DNA of 64,000 bases from Oscillospiraceae bacterium. GTDB lineage: Bacteria > Bacillota > Clostridia > Oscillospirales > CAG-272. Positions 8,259-16,454 of this stretch are shown here, one piece after another. Made by a program: the position numbers and the translations under genes. Location of the stretch: positions 38,366 through 102,365 of the forward strand of contig SVTL01000006.1 of assembly GCA_015063795.1 (NCBI GenBank). The letters are read 5' to 3'. The notes beneath the pieces are model-generated. The model was not told the DNA's origin and did no database searches. It saw only the letters and a list, made by a program, of their open reading frames with translations. Position 1 is the stretch's first letter. Every line of letters starts with the position of its first letter.

Positions 8259-8398
8259 GTCCTTTTGGAAGAAGGACGTTGAAAGCAGAAGCTTTCTGAT
8301 GGAAAAAAGCGATCATACTTGTAAAGAAAGATGCACCGAAGGCGTCATGGTCTCAGAAGAGGCGGTGACGCTTTTTTTGTCACAGAAAGGATTATTTT
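8259..8398 (+). promoter_or_regulatory. Structured attenuator leader, riboswitch class not recognised
   Basis: The roughly 140-base leader has hairpins GTCCTT/AAGGAC (8259-8277) and GAAAGC/GCTTTC (8281-8296), then the intrinsic terminator at 8342-8378. CACCG at 8334-8338 is complementary to CGGTG at 8363-8367 inside the 3' arm of that terminator, so an antiterminator could form. I could not match it to TPP, FMN, THF, preQ1, cobalamin or T-box consensus motifs. A ligand-sensing RNA controlling vitamin uptake is inference. Confidence 0.55.
8342..8378 (+). terminator. Leader terminator upstream of the ECF S component
   Basis: GCGTCATGGTCTC (8342-8354) pairs with GAGGCGGTGACGC (8359-8371) around an AGAA loop, with one mismatch and two G-T pairs, and is followed by seven T. 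It lies between the promoter and the start codon, so it must be bypassed for expression. Confidence 0.75.
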
Positions 8399-8947
8399 AT
8401 GAAACAGCGCATTCGCATCCGTCACATGGTCCTCTCCGCACTTTTTCTGGCGCTGGCTTATGTGATGCCCTTTTTGACCGGTCAGATCCCCGAGATCGGA
8501 TCCATGCTTTGTCCCATGCACATCCCCGTTCTTCTCTGCGGCTTTGTCTGCGGCTGGCCGTGGGGGGCGGCGGTTGGCTTTGCCGCTCCGCTTCTGCGCT
8601 CGATGCTGACGGGCGGCTTTCCGCCCATGTTCCCAACAGCGGTCTGCATGGCCTTTGAGCTGTGTGCCTACGGCGCATTGGCCGGCGCTTGTTACCGTCT
8701 CCTGCCCCGCAAAAAGCCCTTTGTGTATGCCGCTCTTCTCATCGCAATGCTGGGCGGACGGCTGGTGTGGGGCGGAGCGATGCTGATCTGTACGGGCGTC
8801 AGCGGCTCGGCGTTCGGGCTTGCCGCCTTTGCGGCCGGTGCTTTCACCAACGCTCTGCCCGGGATCGTTCTGCAGATCGTGCTCGTGCCGCTGCTGGTGA
8901 TGCTCATCGAGCGGATCAGCCGCTCCAAGAATGAAAAAGGACGGTGA
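8399..8947 (+). CDS. ECF transporter S component (substrate-binding membrane subunit)
   Basis: This 182-residue integral membrane protein has about six hydrophobic segments and the family's early motif HMVLSALFLALAYVMPF, then glycine-rich membrane segments such as GFAAPLLRSMLTGGFPP. S components bind a vitamin or micronutrient and work with the shared EcfA/EcfA'/EcfT module, which is not in the window. The substrate is not clear from sequence. The stop codon overlaps the GTG of the following kinase gene, so substrate uptake and phosphorylation may be coupled. Its expression appears to be controlled by the leader terminator. Confidence 0.8.
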   Translation: MKQRIRIRHMVLSALFLALAYVMPFLTGQIPEIGSMLCPMHIPVLLCGFVCGWPWGAAVGFAAPLLRSMLTGGFPPMFPTAVCMAFELCAYGALAGACYRLLPRKKPFVYAALLIAMLGGRLVWGGAMLICTGVSGSAFGLAAFAAGAFTNALPGIVLQIVLVPLLVMLIERISRSKNEKGR

Positions 8948-10014
8948 AGCGTCATATGACAAGCGAATTGCTTTGGATCGGCCATTGCCAGTCATATCCT
9001 CTTTTGGAGCTGCGCGATCTGTTCAAGTTTTTGCATCAGAGTGCGTTCGGGTGCGGGCATATGGTCTCCTCCTGCGAGCAGGCGGTGCGGGGGATCAAGG
9101 ACGAGGCGGCCGCGATGACCGACGGTAGTCCCTCCGGAGTCGAGCCTCTGGACGGCGATTATTGCCGCGTGCCGCTGATACTTCTCTCGCAGGGCTTGTC
9201 GCCTGACACATTGGGAAAGCTCTTCTTTCTTTCCGCAAGGGAGGAGAAGGGGGGACGTGAGGCTCTGGAACACAAGCTTACTCTATGCGAAGCGTTGATT
9301 TCGGAGGGGAAGCTCCCCTTTGCGCTTGATGATTTTCGCCGCGAGCGGGAAGTGTGGGCGCAGAATGGGTACGGTGCGCTCCGCCATTCAAACACCTTCC
9401 GCACAGCCTACCGCCCCGCTTACCGCGTCCTTCACAAGGAGTATGCCGTTTTCCTGCCCTTGTTTTCCGCCATCGACCGTGCGCTGTCAAGCGAAAAAGA
9501 AGGCGTCACGCTGGCGATCGAGGGCGGGAGTGCCTCGGGCAAATCCACGCTCGCCGACCGCCTTGCGCAGGTCTATGGCTGTACCGTCCTTCACATGGAC
9601 GATTTTTTCCTGCGTCCCGGGCAGAGGACGGCCGAGCGTTTGGCAGAGGTGGGGGGCAATGTGGATCGCGAACGCTTCCGCGAGGAGGTCCTTTATCCGC
9701 TGAGCCGCCGCGAGACGATTTCTTACCGCCGCTTTGATTGCTCCTCGCAGACGGTGCGCGGGCCGCTGTTCCTCAAGCCCACCCGTCTGACGGTGGTGGA
9801 GGGAGCCTATTCCCTACACCCCGAGCTGTCCGCCTTTTACGACCTGTCGCTGTTTTTGGATGTGCCGCCCGCGGTGCAAAAAGAGCGTATCCTCAAGCGC
9901 AACGGCGAGGCTATGGCGAAGCGCTTTTTTGATGAATGGATCCCGATGGAAAGGGTATACTTTGAAAAAACCGACATAAAAAAACGGTGCGGTTTGACCG
10001 TTTCGGTTGAGTGA
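8944..10014 (+). CDS. Uridine-kinase-like P-loop kinase with extra N-terminal domain
   Basis: This 356-residue protein has a conserved clostridial N-terminal domain of about 170 residues (including FGCGHMVSSCEQAV, VEPLDGDYCRV and YRPAYRVL) followed by a P-loop kinase domain with GGSASGKST at 194-202, then MDDFFLRPGQRT and EVGGNVDRERF, as in uridine/pantothenate-type kinases. GTG at 8944 overlaps the preceding stop by four bases, typical of coupling; ATG at 8956 is an alternative start. The neighbour suggests that it phosphorylates the substrate imported by the S component, trapping it in the cell. That is inference; database names such as uridine kinase are by domain only. Confidence 0.75.
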   Translation: MKRHMTSELLWIGHCQSYPLLELRDLFKFLHQSAFGCGHMVSSCEQAVRGIKDEAAAMTDGSPSGVEPLDGDYCRVPLILLSQGLSPDTLGKLFFLSAREEKGGREALEHKLTLCEALISEGKLPFALDDFRREREVWAQNGYGALRHSNTFRTAYRPAYRVLHKEYAVFLPLFSAIDRALSSEKEGVTLAIEGGSASGKSTLADRLAQVYGCTVLHMDDFFLRPGQRTAERLAEVGGNVDRERFREEVLYPLSRRETISYRRFDCSSQTVRGPLFLKPTRLTVVEGAYSLHPELSAFYDLSLFLDVPPAVQKERILKRNGEAMAKRFFDEWIPMERVYFEKTDIKKRCGLTVSVE

Positions 10015-10032
10015 ATCGAAAAAATCTGCCTC

Positions 10033-10061
10033 TTGCAAAAGGGGCGGTTTTGTATTATAAT
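10033..10061 (+). promoter_or_regulatory. Promoter of the small membrane protein gene
   Basis: TTGCAA at 10033-10038 and TATAAT at 10056-10061 are 17 bases apart, 62 bases before the start codon. Confidence 0.8.
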
Positions 10062-10123
10062 GTAAAATAAAGAAAATTTTTCATTTGCCACTTGATGTGT
10101 GAGTGGGCGAAAGGAGAGAAACC

Positions 10124-10561
10124 ATGAAGAAAAACATTTTTATCGGTATTTTTTCACCTTTGCTTTACTTTTTGATCAACAATCTCCTGCGGTATACCGT
10201 GCTTGCAAGTGAGTACAACGAAAAATATGCAATGCTTGTAAATGCGTTGCTTGTCCTTTTGCCTGCTTTGCCCGGGGTGGCTCTCATCTTTTTGCTCAGA
10301 AGATGTTCTGTGAAAGACTTTTATAAATCCCTCGGTATAAGCTTTTGGGTATCGGTCGTTGTGTTTGTTGGTTACATTCTGCTTGGCATTGATCCTTGGA
10401 TATACAACAAGGTGACAGGATTTGAGGAACTCGGCCTCGGTGACGGCTTCATAACCGCTTTGACAATGATTGCTTACCTTATCTCTTGTGTTGTCGGTTC
10501 TGTTGCTGCGGGAATTTTGACGTTTTCTTATGAACGGAAAATGTCTCGTTGCAAGCAGTGA
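10124..10561 (+). CDS. Small membrane protein, function unknown
   Basis: This 145-residue protein begins MKKNIFIGIFSPLLYF and has about four hydrophobic segments with a short basic C-terminus (SYERKMSRCKQ). I recognise no family. The ATG at 10124 is preceded by AAAGGAG eight bases upstream and is preferred over upstream in-frame codons. It is AT-richer than its neighbours and has its own promoter, so it is probably an accessory gene. Confidence 0.7.
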   Translation: MKKNIFIGIFSPLLYFLINNLLRYTVLASEYNEKYAMLVNALLVLLPALPGVALIFLLRRCSVKDFYKSLGISFWVSVVVFVGYILLGIDPWIYNKVTGFEELGLGDGFITALTMIAYLISCVVGSVAAGILTFSYERKMSRCKQ

Positions 10562-10680
10562 GCAGAAGCGTGTTTTGCTTTTCTTCTCCCGAGACGGGAT
10601 GCTTATTGAGACACAAATTGGTATAAACCGACTCTGTTTCGGGAAAAGATCAAAGAAAAGGATCATCAAAAGGAGATTGT

Positions 10681-11667
10681 ATGCTCATTCCGTTTGTGCT
10701 GTTTATCCTTGGGCTAGTCCTGCTTGTCAAGGGCGGGGATCTGTTTGTGGACGGTGCGTCCTCGATCGCCCACCGCTTCCGCATCCCCGAACTTCTGATC
10801 GGCGCGACGGTGGTCTCCATCGGCACCACCCTGCCCGAGGTGACCGTCTCTTTAACCTCCGCGCTTTCGGGGCACGGCGAGATCGCTTACGGCAATGCCA
10901 TCGGCTCGGTTTTGTGCAACATGGCGTTGATCGCGGCGCTGACGGCGGCTGTCCGCCCGACCGAGGTTGACCGCTCGGCCATCCGTTTGCCTGCGGCCGC
11001 CTTTTTTGCCGCCGTGCTCTGCTATTCGCTCACCGCTTATGCGGTCGGCTTTTTCAGCCGTCTGACGGGCATCGTGCTTCTTGCGATGTTCGCTCTGTAT
11101 CTGGTTTTGTCAGTCTGGCAGTCGGTGCGCGGCGAAAAGAAAAGAGCCGCCGAAGAAGAGAGGGCTTCCGCGCCGGAAGAGACGCCCTCCTCCCATCCGC
11201 TTTTTAAGGACATCCTCTTTTTGATCGTGGGAGCGGCGCTGATCGCGGTGGGAGCCGATCTGCTGGTGGACAACGGGACCGAGATCGCACGTCTGCTGGG
11301 GGTACCGGAGGCGGTGATCGCGCTGACCTTCATTGCGCTGGGCACCTCGCTTCCCGAGCTGGCAACGGCGGTGACCGCTCTGGTCAAGGGACACAGCGCG
11401 CTGTCGCTTGGCAATGTGATCGGGGCCAGCCTGTTCAATCTGGTGCTGGTCAGCGGTCTGACGGCGGCTGTTTCCCCCTTTGCGATCCCGTCAGAAAAGA
11501 CGATCGGCGGCATCAACAGTTCGCTGGTGCTGGACATCCCCGTGATGGCGGGCGTGTCTCTCCTGCTCATCCTGCCTGCGCTTCTTCGCGGGAGACTCTT
11601 CCGCCTGCAGGGCATCGTGCTGCTTGCCGTGTACGCCGCCTTCTGCCTCGCGCAGTTTTTGATCTGA
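10681..11667 (+). CDS. Calcium/sodium antiporter, YrbG/CaCA family
   Basis: This 328-residue protein has the two inverted alpha repeats of the CaCA superfamily: GATVVSIGTTLPEVTVS followed by GNAIGSVLCN in the first half, and LTFIALGTSLPELATA followed by GNVIGASLFNLVLV in the second half. About ten membrane segments are predicted by eye, with a central charged loop (GEKKRAAEEERAS). It should exchange cations across the cytoplasmic membrane, Ca2+ or K+ against Na+ or H+; the ions cannot be fixed from sequence. AAAGGAG precedes the ATG, and a strong terminator follows. Confidence 0.92.
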   Translation: MLIPFVLFILGLVLLVKGGDLFVDGASSIAHRFRIPELLIGATVVSIGTTLPEVTVSLTSALSGHGEIAYGNAIGSVLCNMALIAALTAAVRPTEVDRSAIRLPAAAFFAAVLCYSLTAYAVGFFSRLTGIVLLAMFALYLVLSVWQSVRGEKKRAAEEERASAPEETPSSHPLFKDILFLIVGAALIAVGADLLVDNGTEIARLLGVPEAVIALTFIALGTSLPELATAVTALVKGHSALSLGNVIGASLFNLVLVSGLTAAVSPFAIPSEKTIGGINSSLVLDIPVMAGVSLLLILPALLRGRLFRLQGIVLLAVYAAFCLAQFLI

Positions 11668-11673
11668 AGAAAG

Positions 11674-11699
11674 TCCTCTGTCGGAACAGAGGATTTTTT
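11674..11699 (+). terminator. Intrinsic terminator after the antiporter
   Basis: TCCTCTGT (11674-11681) pairs with ACAGAGGA (11686-11693) around CGGA and is followed by six T. Confidence 0.9.
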
Positions 11700-11707
11700 C
11701 TTTTCTC

Positions 11708-11736
11708 TTGCGTTTCAAAGGGCTTTGTGGTAAAAT
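11708..11736 (+). promoter_or_regulatory. Promoter of the TraX-family gene
   Basis: TTGCGT at 11708-11713 and TAAAAT at 11731-11736 are 17 bases apart, 27 bases before the start codon. Confidence 0.7.
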
Positions 11737-11763
11737 GAAGAAAAAAGAAAAAGGAGACTGCCC

Positions 11764-12477
11764 ATGGCCGAACAATCCTCCCGCGCCCTGCCTTTGACGG
11801 GAAATCAGCTGAAGATGCTGGCGCTGATCACCATGACCATCGACCACATCGGAAGCCGTCTGTTTCCGCAGATCCTGCTTTTGCGGATCATCGGACGGCT
11901 GGCTCTGCCCATTTTTGCGTATATGATCGCCGAGGGCTGCGTGTACAGCAAAAACCGCAAGCGGTATCTGTTCACCATCGCCGGGCTGGGGCTTTTCTGC
12001 CAGATCGTGTACTATGTGTTCGACCGCAGTCTCTACCAGTGCATCCTCATCACCTTCACCTGCTCGATTTTGCTGATCTTTTCCATTCGATGGGCAGAGG
12101 AGAAGCCGGTTTGGTACCGCCTCCTGCTTCCGCCTTGCGTGCTTGCCGCGGTGCTGTTTGTCACAGAGGGCATCGCCTATCATGTCCCCTCCTCCGGCTT
12201 TGAGGTGGACTATGGCTTTGCGGGCGCGATGCTGCCGGTGCTGATCCACCTCATGCCCACCCGACAGACCAAATGGATGGGGACGGCGCTGGGGCTGATC
12301 TTTCTGGCCATGCAATCATCGGTCATTCAGTGGTTCTCGCTTCTGGCGCTGATCCCGCTGGCTCTTTACGGCGGAAAACGGGGCAAGAAAGGGATGAAGT
12401 CCTTCTTCTATCTGTATTACCCCCTGCATCTGGCGGCCATCGAGGGCATTGCCATGCTGATGCAGGCTTTGACATAA
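11764..12477 (+). CDS. TraX family membrane protein
   Basis: This 237-residue protein has the TraX family start KMLALITMTIDHIG and then GRLALPIFAYMIAEG, with about seven to eight hydrophobic segments and the C-terminal YLYYPLHL motif. TraX was described as an acetylase of F-pilin, but chromosomal homologues in Clostridia have no known role and the fold resembles membrane acyltransferases. AAAGGAG precedes the ATG. The gene is alone on the plus strand and converges on the LRR protein gene, sharing a hairpin with it. Confidence 0.88.
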   Translation: MAEQSSRALPLTGNQLKMLALITMTIDHIGSRLFPQILLLRIIGRLALPIFAYMIAEGCVYSKNRKRYLFTIAGLGLFCQIVYYVFDRSLYQCILITFTCSILLIFSIRWAEEKPVWYRLLLPPCVLAAVLFVTEGIAYHVPSSGFEVDYGFAGAMLPVLIHLMPTRQTKWMGTALGLIFLAMQSSVIQWFSLLALIPLALYGGKRGKKGMKSFFYLYYPLHLAAIEGIAMLMQALT

Positions 12478-12489
12478 AAACAAAAAACA

Positions 12490-12541
12490 AACGCGGCCCG
12501 ATGGGACTCTGCACGGATGCAGGGTGCACCAAGGCCGCGTT
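12490..12541 (-). terminator. Terminator of the LRR protein gene
   Basis: AACGCGGCC (12490-12498) pairs with GGCCGCGTT (12533-12541) around an internal CTGCA/TGCAG hairpin. The minus-strand side is followed by a T-rich tract, so it mainly serves the minus-strand gene, though it can also stop the converging plus-strand transcript. Confidence 0.8.
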
Positions 12542-12544
12542 GTG

Positions 12545-14875
12545 TTATGCCTGTGAAAGCGATTCGTTTTCGCTTAAAATCGTTTGAATGGCGGTGATGA
12601 TGTCAAATGCAGTGCAATGGCCGCCATCCTTCAGAATGTTGGCCAATGTGAGCAGGTCCATCACATCCTCGCCTCCGCTTTGGTCGTAGTCGAAAAGGCC
12701 GAAGGAGGCGGTGGGGATCCGATCGCCGTAGAGATCCTGCGTGGGAGAGGTCCAGCCGCTTCGGTTTTCCAGATGGTAGAGCGTAACGTTCTTGCAACCG
12801 TCGAATACCAGATAGCCGAATTCGGGCAGATCGCCGTGGAAATAGACTCCCTTCAGGGTTCGGTTGAAATCGAAGGCCAGATGTGCGATCTTTTCAAGCC
12901 CTGCGTGGAAGACGACCTCCTCCAGACACGGAGTCATTTCAAAGGCGTATTCGCCGATGGTTTTCGTTTGCGCGGGCAGGATGAACAGCGTGTCCTCCTT
13001 CCCGTTGGGATAGCGGATCAGGTGGGAGAGGTCCTTCGTGTATAAAACGCCGTCGCGGGAAGCATAGACGGGATTGTCGCCATGAACGGTGATGGTTGTC
13101 AGCTTCGGGCAGGCATAGATGGCGCTGTAGCCAAGGCTGATCAGATTCTTCGGCAGATGGATGCTTTCCAGGTCAAAAGCATTGGAGAAAGCACCGCTGT
13201 GAATGGTTGTCAGCGAGTCCGGAAGCGAGACAGACCTGGCCGAGAGGGCGAAAAAGTTGTACATCCCGATCTCGGTGATCCCCTCCTGAATGTCGATGTG
13301 TCGGATCCGATCGCCATGCTCATACCAGGGCGCCTCCCGCTCGTTATAAGAGGGCATGGCGCCTGTTCCGCGGATGGTCAGCGTACCCTTTTCGTCAATG
13401 TCCCAGGAAAGACCGCCGTCGAGCGTACCGCGGAAGAGAATGGGATCGATGGGCGCGGCCGCGTCGAAGGTTGAAACGGTGTAGGTGGTGCCGTCAAGGG
13501 TGAGCGTGTCACCCCAGCCGTTGGCGTCGGAGGCATGGTAGACAGCGGTCGTTGACGGCACGCTGTACAGCGCGTTTTCGCCGAAGGCGGGCAGGTCGCC
13601 GTAGAAATAGAGGGCTTGGAGCAGCTCGCATCCCTCCAAAGCGCAGGCGGCGATGTGAGTCACCGTGGCGGGGATGCGGATGACCAGGTCATAGAGGCCC
13701 TGCGGCTGGAGGATCAAACGGGTCTTGCCGCTGTCGTACAAACGGTTTCCCTCCAGCACGAAGGCGGTGTTCCCCTCAGCCAAAACGATCTTTTCAAGCG
13801 AATGGGTGGAGATGAAAGCGCCGTCATCCATGTCGGTCAGCGAGGCGGGGAGCGTCAGCGTTTTGAGATGGGAAGCACCGCGAAAGGCGTTGACAACAAG
13901 CGTTTTCACCCCATCGGGAACGGTGTATTCGCGTTCGGTCTTGCCCGCAGGATAGTGGAGCAGGGTGGTTTTGTCCTTGTCGAAGAGAACGCCGTCCTCC
14001 ACGGCATACACAGCATTGTCCTCCGACAGCGTGAAGGCGGTCAGCGCCAGACAGGTGCTGAAGGCATTGGCACCGATCTTGGTCAAAGCGGCGGGCAGAG
14101 CAACGGTCTTCAAAGCCAGGCAATTGCTGAAGGCGTTCTTGCCGATCTGTGTCACGGAGTCGGGCAGCGTGATGCTTGTCAGCGCCTCGCAGCTGCTGAA
14201 GGCGTAGTCAGGAACGGTCTCCAGCGAGGCGGGAAAGTTGATCTCAGTCAGTTTTTTGTAACAGACGGAAAAAGCACTTTCACCCATCTCGCGCAGGGAA
14301 TTGGGCAGGGAGAGACGCTCCAGCTCATAACAGGAGGTAAAAGCGCCCGCGCCGATCGTTTGCAGGCCATCGGGCAGAAGAGCCTCCTTCAAACGGATGC
14401 AGGTGGCAAAAGCCCTTCTCTCAATGTCGGTCAGCGAGGCGGGGAAGGAGACGACCGTCAGCCCGTAGCAGTTGTGGAAGGCTTCCTCACCGATGCGTGT
14501 GACGGCATCGGGGATGTCAACGCTCGCCAGCTTGGAGTCGTTTTCAAAGGCACCCATGCCGATTTCGGTGAGCGTGGAGGGCAGAGAGACCGTTGTTAAC
14601 GCGGACAGATAGGAAAAGGCATAGTCACCGATGCGCGTGATGCCCTCGCCCACCGACAGGGAGGTGACCGAAGAGTTGTCGGCATACCACGGGGCTTTTG
14701 CGATCGAATAATCGGGGATCTCGCCTTGACCGTTCACGCTCAGACAGCCGTCGTCGGACAGCGACCAGGAGACGGTGCTGCTGCAGCTTCCCTCGGAGGC
14801 GGCAACAGACGGCAGAGCGAAGAGAAGGCAAAGGCTGATCGTAAAACTCAAAAGCAGGGCGGAGCGAAGCTTCAT
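12545..14875 (-). CDS. Secreted BspA-type leucine-rich repeat protein with dockerin-like tail
   Basis: This 776-residue protein has a signal peptide (MKLRSALLLSFTISLCLLF, cleavage near SVAAS), two copies of a short beta domain (WSLSDDGCLSVNGQGEIPDY near residue 41 and a matching copy near 490), and two runs of BspA/LRR_5 repeats with the pattern ITRIGDYAFS..L..VSLP. The last 51 residues contain DYDQSGGEDVMDLLTLANIL near 729, like the first loop-helix of a type I dockerin, then CTAFDIITAIQTIL without a full second calcium loop. It is therefore dockerin-like but degenerate. No sortase motif or membrane anchor is present. A role in adhesion or substrate binding is inferred. Confidence 0.85.
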   Translation of the reverse strand: MKLRSALLLSFTISLCLLFALPSVAASEGSCSSTVSWSLSDDGCLSVNGQGEIPDYSIAKAPWYADNSSVTSLSVGEGITRIGDYAFSYLSALTTVSLPSTLTEIGMGAFENDSKLASVDIPDAVTRIGEEAFHNCYGLTVVSFPASLTDIERRAFATCIRLKEALLPDGLQTIGAGAFTSCYELERLSLPNSLREMGESAFSVCYKKLTEINFPASLETVPDYAFSSCEALTSITLPDSVTQIGKNAFSNCLALKTVALPAALTKIGANAFSTCLALTAFTLSEDNAVYAVEDGVLFDKDKTTLLHYPAGKTEREYTVPDGVKTLVVNAFRGASHLKTLTLPASLTDMDDGAFISTHSLEKIVLAEGNTAFVLEGNRLYDSGKTRLILQPQGLYDLVIRIPATVTHIAACALEGCELLQALYFYGDLPAFGENALYSVPSTTAVYHASDANGWGDTLTLDGTTYTVSTFDAAAPIDPILFRGTLDGGLSWDIDEKGTLTIRGTGAMPSYNEREAPWYEHGDRIRHIDIQEGITEIGMYNFFALSARSVSLPDSLTTIHSGAFSNAFDLESIHLPKNLISLGYSAIYACPKLTTITVHGDNPVYASRDGVLYTKDLSHLIRYPNGKEDTLFILPAQTKTIGEYAFEMTPCLEEVVFHAGLEKIAHLAFDFNRTLKGVYFHGDLPEFGYLVFDGCKNVTLYHLENRSGWTSPTQDLYGDRIPTASFGLFDYDQSGGEDVMDLLTLANILKDGGHCTAFDIITAIQTILSENESLSQA

Positions 14876-14909
14876 AAAGCAGATACCTCATCAAGCAGAC
14901 TTTTTCTTT

Positions 14910-14938
14910 ATTGTAACAGACGCGTGTGGATCTGTCAA
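14910..14938 (-). promoter_or_regulatory. Promoter of the LRR protein gene
   Basis: On the minus strand TTGACA (14938-14933) and TACAAT (14915-14910) are 17 bases apart. Confidence 0.8.
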
Positions 14939-14970
14939 GAAAAAGAGAGGAGCAAAAAACGGGGAAACGG

Positions 14971-14999
14971 TTGCTTTTTTCGGCTCAATGGGGTATAAT
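14971..14999 (+). promoter_or_regulatory. Promoter of the GreA-type gene
   Basis: TTGCTT at 14971-14976 and a perfect TATAAT at 14994-14999 are 17 bases apart, 54 bases before the start codon. Confidence 0.8.
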
Positions 15000-15053
15000 G
15001 AAGAAGGTGAAAAAACGCGATACATCGGCCCGATGGGGCAAAGGAGATACATC

Positions 15054-15557
15054 ATGCACAACGAACTGACCGAAATGGACATTCAAAAGATGAAGGAGGA
15101 GTATCATTACCGCCTCACCGAGCTGACGCCGAAGCTGATCGAGAACCTTCAGCACGCGCGGGATCTGGGCGACCTGAGCGAGAACGACGAATACCGTTCC
15201 GCCAAACGGGAGCTTGGACACAATTACAGCCGTATGCGCTATCTGGACAACATGATCCGCACCGCGGTGGTCATCAAGACCGACTCGGCAGAGGACGTGG
15301 TGGGGCTGTTTGACAAGATCACCCTCTTTTACGAGGAGGACGGAAGCGAGAATGTGATCCGCATCGTCACCACCCTGCGAAACGACGTGCTCAACGGGCT
15401 GATCAGCAAGGAGTCTCCCTTTGGCAAGGCGCTTCTCGGACATAAGGTGGGCGACCGCGTCTGCATCCGTGTCAACGACTCGTACAGCTATTATGTGGTG
15501 GTCAAGGGCATCGAAAAGGGCGAGGACGACGGCTCGCTGGCCATCAATTCCTATTGA
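15054..15557 (+). CDS. GreA/GreB family transcription elongation factor
   Basis: The ATG at 15054 is preceded by AAAGGAGA and gives a 167-residue protein. It has the N-terminal coiled-coil motif LQHARDLGDLSENDEYRSAK, which carries the acidic tip of GreA, and a C-terminal FKBP-like domain with SPFGKALLGHKVGDRV. GreA rescues backtracked RNA polymerase by stimulating transcript cleavage. In-frame sequence upstream of 15054 spans the promoter and is not part of the protein. The linker between domains departs from canonical GreA, so it may be a paralogue rather than the main GreA. Confidence 0.88.
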   Translation: MHNELTEMDIQKMKEEYHYRLTELTPKLIENLQHARDLGDLSENDEYRSAKRELGHNYSRMRYLDNMIRTAVVIKTDSAEDVVGLFDKITLFYEEDGSENVIRIVTTLRNDVLNGLISKESPFGKALLGHKVGDRVCIRVNDSYSYYVVVKGIEKGEDDGSLAINSY

Positions 15558-15594
15558 GTTTGCCGCTTTTCCGTCGATTCATCGAAAAAAAGAC

Positions 15595-15636
15595 AAAGGC
15601 TCTGTCCCTTCCTGCTTGGGGCAAAGCCTTTTTTGT
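15595..15636. terminator. Bidirectional terminator between greA-type and anti-sigma genes
   Basis: AAAGGCT (15595-15601) pairs with AGCCTTT (15625-15631), with T-tracts on both outer sides for the two converging genes. Confidence 0.75.
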
Positions 15637-15641
15637 TTGTC

Positions 15642-16454
15642 TTATTCGGCAATGGCGGCGGACGGATCGAAGGCGGCGGATGTGGAAAATGCAGGCGACG
15701 TGAGGACAGGAAATGCGTCAGTCGGTGCTTCGGACGGTGTGGCGGGCGATAGTTCCGGTGATGCATCGGACTGGTATCCCGCGGTCGTGAAGACGACGAT
15801 GCCTTCTTCGGTTACGGCTTCGCCTGTGTAAACGGAGGTGGTGATCATGCCCTCGGGGATTTCTCTCACATCTCCGCCGTCAGCGGGGATGAAATAGCCT
15901 GCGATCGATTCGATCCAGACCGCATCGGCATCGGGATTGAGAAGCGTGTAAAAATGCGTTGTTGTGACAGCCTCCCCCGCATCGAGAAATTTCAGAGCAA
16001 CGGCCGCCTCGCTTGGCACATCGGTGATCTCGTACACCTCGGCGCGAAGCGTCTCCTGCGAAAGCGATTCTCCCTCGCGGTTCTGCCAGCCCGCTGTCAC
16101 AGACACCTCGCGGAGCTTGCTTCCCACCTTTTCTTTTTCGACCACTTTCCCGCCCACGTAGGAGGCGAAAGAAAGGTCGTTCACGCGGTATACATACGTT
16201 TCGGAAAAAGCCAATTCCGTATCGCCCGAGAGAGGATCATCGGAAGAATCTGTTTCGGGCGAAAGAACGGGCGGCTGACTCTGCCCCTTCAGCAGGGGGA
16301 GAGCAAAAACAGCGGTCATAGCCAGCACCAAAACGGCGGCAACGGCCAGCCATTGGATGCGCGGCGCTTTCCGTGAGGAGAGAATGCCCTCCGCCTCCGC
16401 GATGTAGCGCTCATCCATGTTTCCCAGACAGTCGTACAGTGTTTCTTTTTTCAT
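15642..16454 (-). CDS. Membrane-anchored putative anti-sigma factor
   Basis: This 270-residue protein has a short cytoplasmic N-terminus (MKKETLYDCLGNMDERYIAEAE), one membrane segment near residues 33-55 (WLAVAAVLVLAMTAVFALP) and a long extracellular part ending in a Ser/Pro/Thr-rich tail. That layout and the position directly after an ECF sigma gene, with an ATGA overlap, fit clostridial anti-sigma factors that hold the sigma at the membrane. No known anti-sigma domain is obvious, so the role rests mainly on context. Confidence 0.65.
   Translation of the reverse strand: MKKETLYDCLGNMDERYIAEAEGILSSRKAPRIQWLAVAAVLVLAMTAVFALPLLKGQSQPPVLSPETDSSDDPLSGDTELAFSETYVYRVNDLSFASYVGGKVVEKEKVGSKLREVSVTAGWQNREGESLSQETLRAEVYEITDVPSEAAVALKFLDAGEAVTTTHFYTLLNPDADAVWIESIAGYFIPADGGDVREIPEGMITTSVYTGEAVTEEGIVVFTTAGYQSDASPELSPATPSEAPTDAFPVLTSPAFSTSAAFDPSAAIAE

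Noticed and set aside
8302..8658. Open frame beginning with ATG 8302 in the ECF leader
   Set aside because: It has no ribosome binding site, runs through the terminator hairpin and continues out of frame into the S-component gene.
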